Origin: Fretibacterium sp.
Lineage (GTDB): Bacteria > Synergistota > Synergistia > Synergistales > Aminobacteriaceae
Direction of reading: 5' to 3'
DNA: 39,202 bases
NCBI GenBank assembly: GCA_024695065.1
Contig: JAILIX010000119.1
Coordinates: 1-39,202 of the forward strand
In this document: piece after piece, positions 28,587-37,897 of the stretch
Numbering within the stretch: position 1 is the first letter of the stretch
Layout: every line of letters begins with the position of its first letter
Program-made: the position numbers and the translations under genes
The notes under the pieces: model-generated
Seen by the model: only the letters and a program-made list of their open reading frames with translations
Databases searched by the model: none
What the model was told of the DNA's origin: nothing

Positions 28587-29479
28587 TAAGCGCGGGGATG
28601 GAAACGGTCGTACTCATCCCTCATCTCACGGTCAAAGTGCGAGTAGACCTGGGTCGTCATGATTGACGAGTGCCCCAGCATCTCCTGAAGTGTCCTCATG
28701 TCCATCCCCCGGGCCAGGAGGTGCGTCGCAAAGCTGTGACGCAGAATATGGGGATAAAGCCGTGCCCGGGCAATTCCGGCCGCCTCTCCCCGCCTCCGAA
28801 GGATTCGCCACAGGTCCACACGGCTCAGGGGACGTCCCTGCCGCGACAGAAAGACAAAGGGCAGCCCGTGACGGTTCAGTTTGGGCCGCGCCTCGTCAAG
28901 ATAGGTCCGGACACTGCGCGCTGCTCCCCCCAGAAAGGGAACAACGCGCTCCTTGTCCCCCTTGCCCCGTGTGCGCAGCAGATGGGATTCAAAGTCCAGG
29001 TCCAGCACCTTCAGCCCGCAGATTTCACTGGCACGCAGGCCGCAGCCGTAACCTGTCTCAAATATCGCCGCGTCGCGCATGTCCAGCGGCTTGCCGCCGC
29101 GGCAGACGTCCAACAGACGGCCGATTTCCGCCTCATTGAGAATCCTGGGCATGAGCTCCGGCTTATCGGGAAGGTCCGGCAGGGCATAGTCTCCCTCGTC
29201 TCCCTGCTCCACTTCGACATAGCGGAACCAGGAGCGCAGCGCCGCGATGGCCCTCTGCTGGGTGGAGCGGGCCTTGCCCTCCTCCTCCAGCCTTTGGCGA
29301 AAGGCAATGACGGTCTCCTCATCCGGGGGGTAGGCAGCCTTGCCTTCCTCTTCACAGAAGCGCAGCCACTGTCTCAAATCTGAGGCGTAGCTTTCCGCCG
29401 TCAGACGACTCCGCCCCCGTTCCTCTTCCAGGTAGACCAGGAAATCATCCATCGCCGCCTCCGTCTCACGAAAGTCCAA
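28586..29479 (-). CDS. xerD: Tyrosine recombinase XerC/XerD type
   Basis: Site-specific recombinase that resolves chromosome dimers at dif. The 297-residue length and full catalytic set (Arg149, Lys173, His244, Arg247, His270, nucleophile Tyr279) are those of chromosomal Xer proteins, with the typical HILRHSFATHLL and LGHSSIMTTQVYSHF blocks. The N-terminal core-binding SAM-like domain is intact. The start is uncertain: a TTG at 29479 (with GGGGGG upstream) or the ATG at 29452, five bases after GGAGG. No second xer gene is visible, and the neighbourhood is housekeeping rather than integron or prophage. Many bacteria have xerD next to punA, which favours XerD. Confidence 0.93.
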   Translation of the reverse strand: MDFRETEAAMDDFLVYLEEERGRSRLTAESYASDLRQWLRFCEEEGKAAYPPDEETVIAFRQRLEEEGKARSTQQRAIAALRSWFRYVEVEQGDEGDYALPDLPDKPELMPRILNEAEIGRLLDVCRGGKPLDMRDAAIFETGYGCGLRASEICGLKVLDLDFESHLLRTRGKGDKERVVPFLGGAARSVRTYLDEARPKLNRHGLPFVFLSRQGRPLSRVDLWRILRRRGEAAGIARARLYPHILRHSFATHLLARGMDMRTLQEMLGHSSIMTTQVYSHFDREMRDEYDRFHPRA

Positions 29480-29498
29480 AAAGCCACCCCCCTGACTT

Positions 29499-29541
29499 TA
29501 AAAATATGAAAAACGAGAGGCAGGCGCCCGACCTGCCCCTC
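29499..29541 (-). terminator. Terminator of the leftward signalling operon
   Basis: A 10-bp stem (GAGGGGCAGG with CCTGCCTCTC, one G-U pair, loop of 7) lies 36 bases past the GGDEF-EAL stop and is followed on the minus strand by GTTTTTCATATTTTT. Confidence 0.85.
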
Positions 29542-29577
29542 AGCCGCATTCCGGTCCGCCTTACCCCTGAAGCTTTT

Positions 29578-31284
29578 TTAATTTTTGTCAGCAGCCCCAG
29601 GCTCCGGCCTGGCAAAGAGGTAGCCCTGAGCCAGATCACAGCCGGCCTCCTTGAGGAATTTGAGCTGTTCCGGCGTCTCAACCCCCTTGGACAACGCCGG
29701 GATACCCAGCCGCTTCGCGAGGGCAACCACCGTGGCAATGATGGCGTTGGACCTCTCGTTGTCATAGGAATGAATCATATCCATATCAATCTTCAGGCCA
29801 TCCAGCGAGAAGTCCTTCAGCATCTTGAGAGAGGAGTAGCCGCTCCCAAAGGCATCCATCCACACCTTGAAGCCATGCTGACGCAGCTGATCCGTCTCCT
29901 GCCTCAGGGCATTGGGGTCTGCGGCGATCAGACTTTCCGTGACCTCAAACCGCAGCATATCACGATTGATGTCATACCGTGTCACCGTATTCTCAATGAC
30001 ATCAACGATATTCGTCAGCTCAAAGTCAAGCCGGGAAAGGTTGAGCGAGATAGGGACCGCGGGGAGTCCTCCGTCCGTCCTCCGGCGCAGTTCCCGACAA
30101 GCCTCCTGGATAACAAAGGTATCCAGCTGATGAATCTGGTGATGCTCCTCCAGAACGTCAATAAACTGTGCCGGCGACAGCAGCCCGTAATTGGGATCCT
30201 CCCACCGGGTCAGGGCCTCCATGGAAACCACCTGATTCATTTTCACATCCACAATAGGCTGATAAAAGACCCTGAGATGCCCCTTCTCCAGAGCGGACTG
30301 GAATTGCTTCAGGATATACTCGCGAAGATGTATCTTCTCCCCCAGCTTGCCGTCATAGAACTGAACGGCTGTGCCGTATTCCCGCTTGATGCTGTCACAG
30401 GCGAGCCGCGCGCAGTCACAGATCTCGCTGACATCCATCATGGGATTTTTAATATGATAGACGCCGGCTTTTGCCTCCACAACGGCTCCCCTGCGGATAT
30501 TATTGACGCGGACGCTCATCCGCCCGATCTTCTCCTTCAGCCCCTCCTGCGCTGTAATAACGGCAAAGTGATCATCAGAGAGCCGTGAAATCACATCATC
30601 AGGGAAAGTATCCTGAAGGATGCGGGCAATGGACTTGAGCACCCGGTCTCCGCCCGCGAACCCATAGGTCTCGTTGTAGGTATGAAAGTTGCGGATGTTA
30701 AAATAGATGCAGTAAACGTCCGTCTTTCCTTCAATGTACTTTTTGATGACATCCGGGGCCTTTAAACGGAAACCATGCATATTCAAAAGGCCAGTCAGGC
30801 TGTCAGTCCCTTCCTTCCTGCCCTCAGTCAGTCTGGCCTCCTGTCCGGCAAAGAGAGAGATCAGTTTTTCACGTGCCTCTATTTCCCACAAAAAGACATA
30901 GAAGAGGTCCTCGTCCAGTTCTTCGCTGTGCACCAGGTGTCCCCAGTCTTCAACGTCCTTGATATGTCCGTTCTTGGTGATGACCCGGTATCTTATGTTG
31001 TCAAAGCCATCGCTGATGCTGATCTGATCCCAGATTGTGCGGTTGATCTTCTCAACGTCCTCCGGATATACAAGCGTAGCAAAGCTTCCTCCGGTGAATT
31101 TCATAAAATCCTCTACGGAGTCACATTCAAAGAGACGCGCAAGCCCCTCACTGGCGAACAGTATTTCTTCATCGTCCGTTGCCTTGTAAACAAGGAAAGC
31201 TCCCGGCATATTCTTTGTCAGCACATAAGCGCTGGGAAACATCTCCTCAAAAATTCCTGACTGACCTATCGCAGAATCATCCAT
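29578..31284 (-). CDS. PAS-GGDEF-EAL protein with substitutions in both catalytic domains
   Basis: A 568-residue soluble protein from the c-di-GMP family. Order: a PAS-like fold (about 20-140, [24 protein letters not shown]), GGDEF (about 160-315) and EAL (about 325-560). In the GGDEF domain the signature reads SDDHF (236-240), so the cyclase site is probably dead. In the EAL domain the EAL triad (356-358), Asn415, Glu447, Lys498 and Gln553 are kept. The usual DDFG is DAFG (Asp477, Ala478) and the usual AEGVE is SKGVE (Lys533), removing one metal ligand and the general base. Likely a c-di-GMP or protein-binding output rather than an enzyme. No transmembrane helix. Start ATG 31284 after GGAGG. 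It is the third gene of the operon with two hybrid kinases, 29 bases behind one. Confidence 0.93.
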   Translation of the reverse strand: MDDSAIGQSGIFEEMFPSAYVLTKNMPGAFLVYKATDDEEILFASEGLARLFECDSVEDFMKFTGGSFATLVYPEDVEKINRTIWDQISISDGFDNIRYRVITKNGHIKDVEDWGHLVHSEELDEDLFYVFLWEIEAREKLISLFAGQEARLTEGRKEGTDSLTGLLNMHGFRLKAPDVIKKYIEGKTDVYCIYFNIRNFHTYNETYGFAGGDRVLKSIARILQDTFPDDVISRLSDDHFAVITAQEGLKEKIGRMSVRVNNIRRGAVVEAKAGVYHIKNPMMDVSEICDCARLACDSIKREYGTAVQFYDGKLGEKIHLREYILKQFQSALEKGHLRVFYQPIVDVKMNQVVSMEALTRWEDPNYGLLSPAQFIDVLEEHHQIHQLDTFVIQEACRELRRRTDGGLPAVPISLNLSRLDFELTNIVDVIENTVTRYDINRDMLRFEVTESLIAADPNALRQETDQLRQHGFKVWMDAFGSGYSSLKMLKDFSLDGLKIDMDMIHSYDNERSNAIIATVVALAKRLGIPALSKGVETPEQLKFLKEAGCDLAQGYLFARPEPGAADKN

Positions 31285-31313
31285 TTTTTATTCCTCCAAT
31301 CCTTTGTCACAGG

Positions 31314-33287
31314 TCACAAAGTCACAGCAGGTCCTTTTATCTTCAGATCCTCCGGCAGATAGTACGTCAGAATCCTGTGAAGAGCGTCTGACTTTATGGG
31401 TTTTGGGAGATAATCATCAAAGCCATAGCCTATATATTCATCGCGAAAACCCGCACCGGAGTTCGCTGTCAGCGCGATATAGACGACATCCTGTCCGCCC
31501 TCCAGCTTTTTGGCCCTGTCCAGTGTCTCAATGCCATCCATGCCCGGCATGCGATGGTCAAGGAAGATAATATTATAATGCGTTTCCTTCATCAGTTCCA
31601 GACATTCCTCACCGGATTCCGCCGTGTCCACACATGCCTCCGTACTGCTCAGCATTCCCCGGGCAACGACAAGATTGACCGGCGTATCATCCACAATAAG
31701 AAGGTGTGCCCCCGGACAGGTAAAGGGGCCTTCATCCTTTAAAAACGCCAACTCCTTCTGCGCCCTTTCCTCATACTCCTGAATCGTGCCCTGAAAACCG
31801 CTCTTCGCGAGGGGCTGCATCAGAAAAATCTTGAAGGTTGTGCCCTTTCCGTACTCGCTCTCCACGGTGATGCGGCCATCCATCATATCCAGCAGGCAGC
31901 GCACCAATACCAGCCCCAGGCCAGCGCCCTGAATGTTCTGAGTCTCGTCAAGGTTCACACGCGTAAAGGTGCGGAACAAAAGTTCCAGGTCTTCCTCCCG
32001 GATGCCGATGCCTGTGTCCCGGATGGAGATCACAAGGTTTACCCTGCTCTCTTCCCGTTCCCCATGGACGCCCAGGGTAACAGAGCCCTGCTCCGTATAT
32101 TTCACAGCGTTGTCCACAAGGTTTGTGATGATCTGACGCAGACGGTCCTCGTCGCCGTAAAGGTGTTCCGGCAGGGATTTATCGACATCCAGAACAAAAT
32201 CCAGCCCCTTCTCGTGAAGGTTTTCAAAAACGCTGTCCGACACATCAAGAAGAAGCTGCCACAGATGATATTCGTCCCGGTATATTTCCATTTTTCCGGA
32301 CTCGAGCCTGGAGATGTCAAGGATATTGTTGATGGTGGATAGCAGGCTGTTCCCCGCCCTCCGGATGTTCAGCGCGGCACGGCGCACCTCTTCGTCCCGG
32401 TTCTCTTTCAGGATCATCTCGTTCATGCCCAGAATGGCGTTCATAGGCGTGCGGATTTCATGGGATGTATTGGCAAGGAAGTTGCCCTTGGCGCGTCGGG
32501 ACGATTCAGCAAACTTCGTGAAGACCTCGGCCTCAACGCTGGCATTCCTCAGCTCATTTTCGGACTTGACCATCTGCTGGTAGGCCGGGGCCTCGTTGCA
32601 GAAGAATGTGGCAAAAAGCAGCAGTGTCTCAGCGACATAGGTCAGCAGCATCTCCCGGACAAGAAAATTCTGGACGATGAAGACAACAAGCAGCAGGGCC
32701 CACAACACGCTCATCATGAGATACTGCCCCAAAGTGTTGTAGTTCTTTCTGTGCGTTACCTGAAGATAGAAAGCCAGGCTCATGAAGTATATCCCATAGA
32801 TGGGACGGCAGAACAGGTAAAACGGCCCCTTCAGCAGCGCCGTCTCGCCAGGAACAAACGACTTGTCAAAAAAGAAGCCGCCCCAACCCGGCATGAGGTT
32901 AAGGGCCAGCATAGCAAAGCTCAGAAACAGGATGCCCCGGTTTACGAGGAACCATATCCGGTCTGTCGCCCCAACATAGAACGCGATATAGCACATTAAA
33001 AGGTAGGAGTTCACATTGACAGCAGCAAAATAGAACGACCGGAGCAAAAGGTTAAGAATAGGAGGGACAGCCGTCTTTCCCCATCCGTCCACCGCAAGCG
33101 TGGAGGCAATCCCCAGAATTGCCGCGATAAGGGTGGAAAAGGCCAGAATACGAAAACACCGGTTGACCTCCGCCTTCACCGCATAGCGGAAGGAAAGGAA
33201 AACCACCAGTATAAAAAGGAAAGGCAGCATAGACACTTCGAGCCACACGTCATACCTGCAGGCAACGCGCAGCAGCGAAGAATTCAT
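31314..33287 (-). CDS. Hybrid histidine kinase with 7TM N-terminus (kinase A)
   Basis: Membrane sensor kinase with an attached receiver, 657 residues. About seven hydrophobic helices occupy residues 16-230 and form no recognised sensor family. A short coiled coil (about 235-265), HisKA with phospho-accepting His276 (SHEIRTPMNAILG), HATPase with N box (ITNLVDNAVKYT), DTGIGI and GAGLGL, and a C-terminal receiver follow. The receiver acceptor is Asp577 (FLDHRMPGMDG), with LTAN and a KP lysine. There is no Hpt domain, so phosphotransfer must use another protein. The ATG at 33287 overlaps the preceding kinase stop as ATGA and follows GGAGG by seven bases. Cognate partner and signal are unknown. 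Confidence 0.94.
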   Translation of the reverse strand: MNSSLLRVACRYDVWLEVSMLPFLFILVVFLSFRYAVKAEVNRCFRILAFSTLIAAILGIASTLAVDGWGKTAVPPILNLLLRSFYFAAVNVNSYLLMCYIAFYVGATDRIWFLVNRGILFLSFAMLALNLMPGWGGFFFDKSFVPGETALLKGPFYLFCRPIYGIYFMSLAFYLQVTHRKNYNTLGQYLMMSVLWALLLVVFIVQNFLVREMLLTYVAETLLLFATFFCNEAPAYQQMVKSENELRNASVEAEVFTKFAESSRRAKGNFLANTSHEIRTPMNAILGMNEMILKENRDEEVRRAALNIRRAGNSLLSTINNILDISRLESGKMEIYRDEYHLWQLLLDVSDSVFENLHEKGLDFVLDVDKSLPEHLYGDEDRLRQIITNLVDNAVKYTEQGSVTLGVHGEREESRVNLVISIRDTGIGIREEDLELLFRTFTRVNLDETQNIQGAGLGLVLVRCLLDMMDGRITVESEYGKGTTFKIFLMQPLAKSGFQGTIQEYEERAQKELAFLKDEGPFTCPGAHLLIVDDTPVNLVVARGMLSSTEACVDTAESGEECLELMKETHYNIIFLDHRMPGMDGIETLDRAKKLEGGQDVVYIALTANSGAGFRDEYIGYGFDDYLPKPIKSDALHRILTYYLPEDLKIKGPAVTL

Positions 33288-35215
33288 GAAACTGCCTCCT
33301 GCTGTTTCTCTTTGGGAATATAACGGGACAGGACTTCCTCCAGATCTCTTCCGTTGACAGGCTTGCTGAGGAAATCGTCAAAACCGGCAGCAAGGAGTTC
33401 CGCCTGAACACCGACAATCGCGTTGGCGGTGCAGACCACCACCTTCGCCTTCGAGCTGGCGCAGTTTTCCATTCTGCGTATATTCTCCAGCGTCTCCTTG
33501 CCGTCCATGTGGGGCATCATGTAGTCCATCAGGATGACATCATAGGCAGTGTCTTTAACCTTTTCCAGACATGCTTCGCCGCCGTCTGCGGTGTCCACCT
33601 GCACCTTTGTGTCCTTCATGAGGGAGCGAAGGACGACGCGGTTCATTTCGTTGTCATCCACCACCAGCACTTTCGCTTCCGGAGCCTGGAACAATGCCTT
33701 CCTGACCTTCTTCGCAGCGTGAACGTTCTGAGCCTCACAGTCCCTGAGGGTCGATGGTCCTGTGATGCGCTGCGGAAGAACGACGTGGAAGGTGGTGCCG
33801 ACACCATAGGTGGACTCCACCTCAACGTTGCCGCCCATCATGTCAATAAGCCTGCCGGTGATGGCAAGCCCCAGCCCTGTGCCCTCAACGCCGTGATTCT
33901 GTTTCATATCGAGACGGTTGAAAGACTGGAAGAGTTTGGGCAGGTCCTCAGCATGGATGCCGATGCCCGTATCGGCCACGATGATGTGCAGTGTGATAAA
34001 AGCAGGGTCGGTTCCCCTTTCACCCGTCAGGCTGAATTTTACGCTGCCGCGCTTGGTGTATTTAACAGCATTATTCAGAATATTGACCATGATCTGATGG
34101 ACTCGGGTTGAGTCGCCATAGAGTTCATTGGGAAGCGTCTGGTCAATCTGCGTGATGTACTCCAGCCCCTTCTGCTCCGCCCTCATGCGGATCATGTTGT
34201 CCACATCCCGAAGGACACGGTTCAGCTTGTAGTTTTTGTACGTGAGTTCCAGCTGGCCGGATTCAATTTTGGAAAAGTCCAGAATGTCGTTGATGATATG
34301 GAGCAGGTTGTTGCCCGCGCTGTGAATGTCACGCGCATGCTCGTAAATGGGACCCTCATTGTATTTTTTGATAATGACCTCGTTCATGCCCAGAATCGTC
34401 GTCAGAGGCGTGCGGATTTCATGGGACATGTTCGACAGGAATTCGCTCTTGGCCGCGTCTGCCTTCATCGCAGCCTCCTTGGCCTCCTCCGCCATGGCTT
34501 TCGCCTTCTTGAGCTTGGCCAGCGTCTTTTCCACCTCGCCGTAGGCCGGCGTTTCCAACAGGAAGAAGAAGACATAGAGATCAAACGTCAGGATGATATA
34601 GCATATGCGCAGCCCAGGGAAGAACAGATCGTGCACCCACAGAGCCGACAGGGAGGCAAGGGTATTCACCAGAAGTCCTATTCTCTGTCCATGCGAGAAG
34701 GCATCCCGGTTGATGAACTGCATGACAATGGTCCAGGAGAGCCAGATCAGGATATACCCATGTGTCAGGAAATGATTCAGATCTCCGCGGGAGAGGCCCG
34801 CACCGTCGGGCAGGACAACGAAATTCCCCCCCTGCCCGATGAAAAGGCTCACGAGCTGGAAATAGAAAAAAGACCCCATGACGATGTTCTGAGCATAGCG
34901 CATCTTCTTTTTAAGGGGGGTATCGGGGCCGAAGTCGCCAATGTAACGCATATACATGAAGCCGCCGATATTGACGACAAGCTGCATAACAACGCCACTG
35001 GCAATCCTCACCCACAGGGGATATCCGGAGGAGTCAACGTCAAAAACAGCACAGAGAACCGTCAGCAGGTTGGCAAAAGTAAGCGTATATGCCAGAGCGA
35101 TGTAGCGCTTCTCGCTCTGCGATGTGCCGGAGTAGACGATCCTGATGTAGACGCACAGGATGACGCTCAGGATGAGAACTGCTACTTTCGTCTCCACAAT
35201 ATACTCATAAACCAC
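33284..35215 (-). CDS. Hybrid histidine kinase with 7TM N-terminus (kinase B)
   Basis: A 643-residue paralog of kinase A. About seven hydrophobic helices span residues 8-220, ending with the same local sequence (FFLLETPAYGEVEK versus FFCNEAPAYQQMVK in A). A longer charged, Ala/Lys-rich coiled coil (about 228-258) then leads to HisKA His265 (SHEIRTPLTTILG), HATPase with DTGIGI and GTGLGLAI, and a receiver with Asp564 (LMDYMMPHMDG). No Hpt domain. The start is a GTG at 35215, a few bases after GAGGG. It is the first gene of the leftward signalling operon, whose next genes are kinase A and the GGDEF-EAL protein. Confidence 0.93.
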   Translation of the reverse strand: MVYEYIVETKVAVLILSVILCVYIRIVYSGTSQSEKRYIALAYTLTFANLLTVLCAVFDVDSSGYPLWVRIASGVVMQLVVNIGGFMYMRYIGDFGPDTPLKKKMRYAQNIVMGSFFYFQLVSLFIGQGGNFVVLPDGAGLSRGDLNHFLTHGYILIWLSWTIVMQFINRDAFSHGQRIGLLVNTLASLSALWVHDLFFPGLRICYIILTFDLYVFFFLLETPAYGEVEKTLAKLKKAKAMAEEAKEAAMKADAAKSEFLSNMSHEIRTPLTTILGMNEVIIKKYNEGPIYEHARDIHSAGNNLLHIINDILDFSKIESGQLELTYKNYKLNRVLRDVDNMIRMRAEQKGLEYITQIDQTLPNELYGDSTRVHQIMVNILNNAVKYTKRGSVKFSLTGERGTDPAFITLHIIVADTGIGIHAEDLPKLFQSFNRLDMKQNHGVEGTGLGLAITGRLIDMMGGNVEVESTYGVGTTFHVVLPQRITGPSTLRDCEAQNVHAAKKVRKALFQAPEAKVLVVDDNEMNRVVLRSLMKDTKVQVDTADGGEACLEKVKDTAYDVILMDYMMPHMDGKETLENIRRMENCASSKAKVVVCTANAIVGVQAELLAAGFDDFLSKPVNGRDLEEVLSRYIPKEKQQEAVS

Positions 35216-35274
35216 TGTCCCTCGTCTCTCCTCACGAAAACATAAAAAATCAGAACATCAAATTCTTATAACTC

Positions 35275-35302
35275 AGTATAGCACATTAAAGAAGAATGTG
35301 AT
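35275..35302 (-). promoter_or_regulatory. Promoter of the leftward signalling operon
   Basis: Minus-strand extended -10 TGCTATACT (TATACT at 35280-35275), with ATCACA (35302-35297) 16 bases upstream as a 4/6 match to TTGACA. Transcription would start near 35268, about 53 bases before the GTG of kinase B. Confidence 0.6.
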
Positions 35303-35307
35303 ATGAT
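35299..35307 (+). promoter_or_regulatory. Extended -10 for the rightward signalling operon
   Basis: TGATATGAT (TATGAT at 35302-35307 with upstream TG) predicts a start near 35314, only a few bases before the ATG at 35317. The -35 area (about 35280-35285, AGCACA) matches only 3/6. It overlaps the -35 of the divergent promoter. Confidence 0.5.
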
Positions 35308-35316
35308 TTGCTCATT

Positions 35317-37797
35317 ATGAAGATTAGCGCGATTGTGAAGAGACTTATTTCAGAATGGGATCAGACGGGCAGGAACGTGGGGACGATAACGTACTTCGCC
35401 TTCACGCTGATGTCCATGTTTCTGATGCTTTTGCTGGGCGTGACACGCACCCTGAACGGCAATATCAAAGCAGGGTCGGTGTATTTTGCTCTCTCTCTGC
35501 TGGCGCTGATTATGCTCCTGCTTATCCTGAGGTTCTATCAGAGGAATGAAACCCAGCGCCTCCGGTCTCTGGGATATCCTGTGATTTTGTCAGGATTCAT
35601 CTTTGGCGCCACCGCTTTGTTTTTCCTTGACGGCGGAGCGACAAGCGGGGTCCCCGCGCTGTTTCTCCTGGCTCTCACCGTTACTCCCGCTTTCCTGAAC
35701 CCCGGTGAGGGCTTTGTCATGCTGTGCGTTGAAATGACGGTTTACCTCACCAATATCTTTCTGGCTTTCAGGTATCCTCCGGATAACATGATTATCCCGA
35801 CGGATGGAGGATTTTTCCTTATCCCTCTGCTGCTGGTGGGGATGCTGCTGGGCGGGCTGACGCTCCTGAGCGTGTACGCTTCGCACCACCAGCAGGCTGT
35901 TCTTGACAAAGCCATTCTCGACGCCAACTCCGCCAACTCCGCCAAGAGCACTTTTCTGGACAATATGTCCCATGAGATCCGCACGCCCATGAATTCTATC
36001 CTGGGCATGAACGAGATGATTCTGCGCGAAGAGGATCGCCCGGAGATCAGGGAGTACGCCATCACCATTCAGCGCTCCGGACGCATCCTGCTGAGCATCA
36101 TCAACGACATTCTGGACTTCTCCAAGATACAGGACAATCAAATGGAAATATCCGCCTCTCCCTACGACTTCAGCTCCCTTGTCAACGACATGGTGAGCGT
36201 CGGCTCGGAGCAGGCCAGAAAGAAGTCCCTTGCATTTGAGGTCAACATTGACAAGTCCATCCCACGGATGCTGAATGGCGACGAGTTCCACATCCGGCAG
36301 GTGATTTTAAATATCTTGGGCAATGCGGTGAAGTTCACGGAGCGCGGCGTCATCACCCTGTCGATAGGCTATGAAAAACTGGACAACGTCCTGATTGTAT
36401 TGAAGGTCTCCGTTTCCGACACGGGCGTCGGCATCAAAGAAGATGAGATGGAGTATATCTTCAAGCCATTCGAGCACATCAACAGATCCCGCAATATGCG
36501 CTTTGACGGGTCAGGTCTGGGCCTGTCCATCGTCAAGAGCCTGCTGCAGCTGATGGGATCCGATCTGGAGGTGCAGAGCACTTATCACAAGGGGTCCACT
36601 TTCTCCTTTGATCTGCCTCAGGCCGTCACGAAGTGGGAACCCATCGGGGATTACGACCGGGCTTTATCCATAGCCAACGTGCATCACAGCAAGTATCGCG
36701 AGGCGTTCCAGGCCCCGGACGCCAAGGTGCTTGTTGTGGACGACGCTGAGGTAAACATTATTGTCTTCGCCAACCTGCTGAAGAAGACCCGCATTCAGAT
36801 TGATACGGCCAACAGCGGGCCCGAAATGCTCCAGATGGTGCGCATGACACACTATGATGCCATTTTCCTTGACCACCGCATGCCGGGCATGGACGGCGTG
36901 GAGGCTTTCCACGCCATGAAAGATCTCCCCAACAACCTCAACGCGGAGACGCCGGTCATTGCCTTCACCGCCAACGCGGTGCTGGGCGCGCGTCAGATGT
37001 ACCTCGACGAGGGCTTCACCGATTACCTCTCCAAGCCGGTGGACACCTTCCGGCTGGAACAGATTCTGCTCTCCTACCTTCCTTCGGAGAAGATCAAACC
37101 AGTGGATCAGGAAGAGCCGTCGAATCAGACTGAAAGCCAACCCGCCGGGACCGGCGAACCCGTCAGTGAGAAGGCAAAAGCCCCCGCCACACCGGAACCG
37201 GAACCCGAGCAGGAGGAACCGGAGTCTCCCTATGCCCATATTCCCGGCATTGACTATGACGCTGCGGTTGCAAACTGTGGAGCTGAGGAGACATTCGTCG
37301 CCGCTCTTCAGATTTTTTATGATACACTGGACCAGAAGGCCAACGAAATCGAGAAGTATGAGAAAGAGAAGGACATCAAGAACTACACGATTCTCGTACA
37401 CGCGCTGAAGAGCGCATCCCGGCTTGTGGGGGCACTGCAGCTCTCCGCAGACGCAAAATATCTGGAGGACTGCGGGAACGCCCAGAATGTGGAGGAGATT
37501 GAAGCCAAAACCCCGGACCTTCTTTTGCGGTACCGCCGTTATAAGGAGGCCCTCGCCCCTATCTTTGGCAAAAATGAGGATGATTCCTCGCTTCCTGAGA
37601 TTTCCACAGAAGATCTGCATGAGATGTACAGCCTCATCAGGGGATTTGCTCAGGACTTCGACCTTGACAATATTGATAAAATGTTGGAGGAGGTGAAGGG
37701 GTTTCGCATTCCGGACGCGGAGAAGGAGACGTTTAACAAAATCAAGGATTGTGTCACGGCAGCGGACTGGGGGACATTGGAACAGTTGCTGTCATGA
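35317..37797 (+). CDS. Hybrid histidine kinase with receiver and C-terminal Hpt domain (kinase C)
   Basis: An 826-residue three-step phosphorelay protein. About six hydrophobic helices lie within 22-195 with a cytoplasmic HisKA (His219 in SHEIRTPMNSILG). HATPase follows (N box near 332-336, DTGVGI with Asp368, GSGLGL near 398-403), then a receiver with Asp519 (FLDHRMPGMDG) and Lys573. An approximately 55-residue Pro/Glu-rich linker (590-640) leads to an Hpt domain with His695 in HALKSASRLVGA. It is related to kinases A and B in its catalytic part (shared ILGMNE block) but has a different membrane region. The start is the ATG at 35317; a TTG at 35308 is in frame. No Shine-Dalgarno sequence precedes it, which agrees with a near-leaderless transcript. 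It is the only Hpt source in the island. Confidence 0.93.
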   Translation: MKISAIVKRLISEWDQTGRNVGTITYFAFTLMSMFLMLLLGVTRTLNGNIKAGSVYFALSLLALIMLLLILRFYQRNETQRLRSLGYPVILSGFIFGATALFFLDGGATSGVPALFLLALTVTPAFLNPGEGFVMLCVEMTVYLTNIFLAFRYPPDNMIIPTDGGFFLIPLLLVGMLLGGLTLLSVYASHHQQAVLDKAILDANSANSAKSTFLDNMSHEIRTPMNSILGMNEMILREEDRPEIREYAITIQRSGRILLSIINDILDFSKIQDNQMEISASPYDFSSLVNDMVSVGSEQARKKSLAFEVNIDKSIPRMLNGDEFHIRQVILNILGNAVKFTERGVITLSIGYEKLDNVLIVLKVSVSDTGVGIKEDEMEYIFKPFEHINRSRNMRFDGSGLGLSIVKSLLQLMGSDLEVQSTYHKGSTFSFDLPQAVTKWEPIGDYDRALSIANVHHSKYREAFQAPDAKVLVVDDAEVNIIVFANLLKKTRIQIDTANSGPEMLQMVRMTHYDAIFLDHRMPGMDGVEAFHAMKDLPNNLNAETPVIAFTANAVLGARQMYLDEGFTDYLSKPVDTFRLEQILLSYLPSEKIKPVDQEEPSNQTESQPAGTGEPVSEKAKAPATPEPEPEQEEPESPYAHIPGIDYDAAVANCGAEETFVAALQIFYDTLDQKANEIEKYEKEKDIKNYTILVHALKSASRLVGALQLSADAKYLEDCGNAQNVEEIEAKTPDLLLRYRRYKEALAPIFGKNEDDSSLPEISTEDLHEMYSLIRGFAQDFDLDNIDKMLEEVKGFRIPDAEKETFNKIKDCVTAADWGTLEQLLS

Positions 37798-37897
37798 CCC
37801 TTTACTCCCTCCTCCCTGCAGAATGACTGTTTTTGGGTAGGGGGCTGACAGGGATGGCCTCGTCCATCGTCCTGGATTTTTGAGAAGGAGCAGGGCT

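Noticed and set aside
28586-29479. Integron integrase or phage integrase
   Set aside because: Length, core-binding domain and catalytic spacing fit chromosomal XerC/D. No attC-like repeats or phage genes lie nearby.
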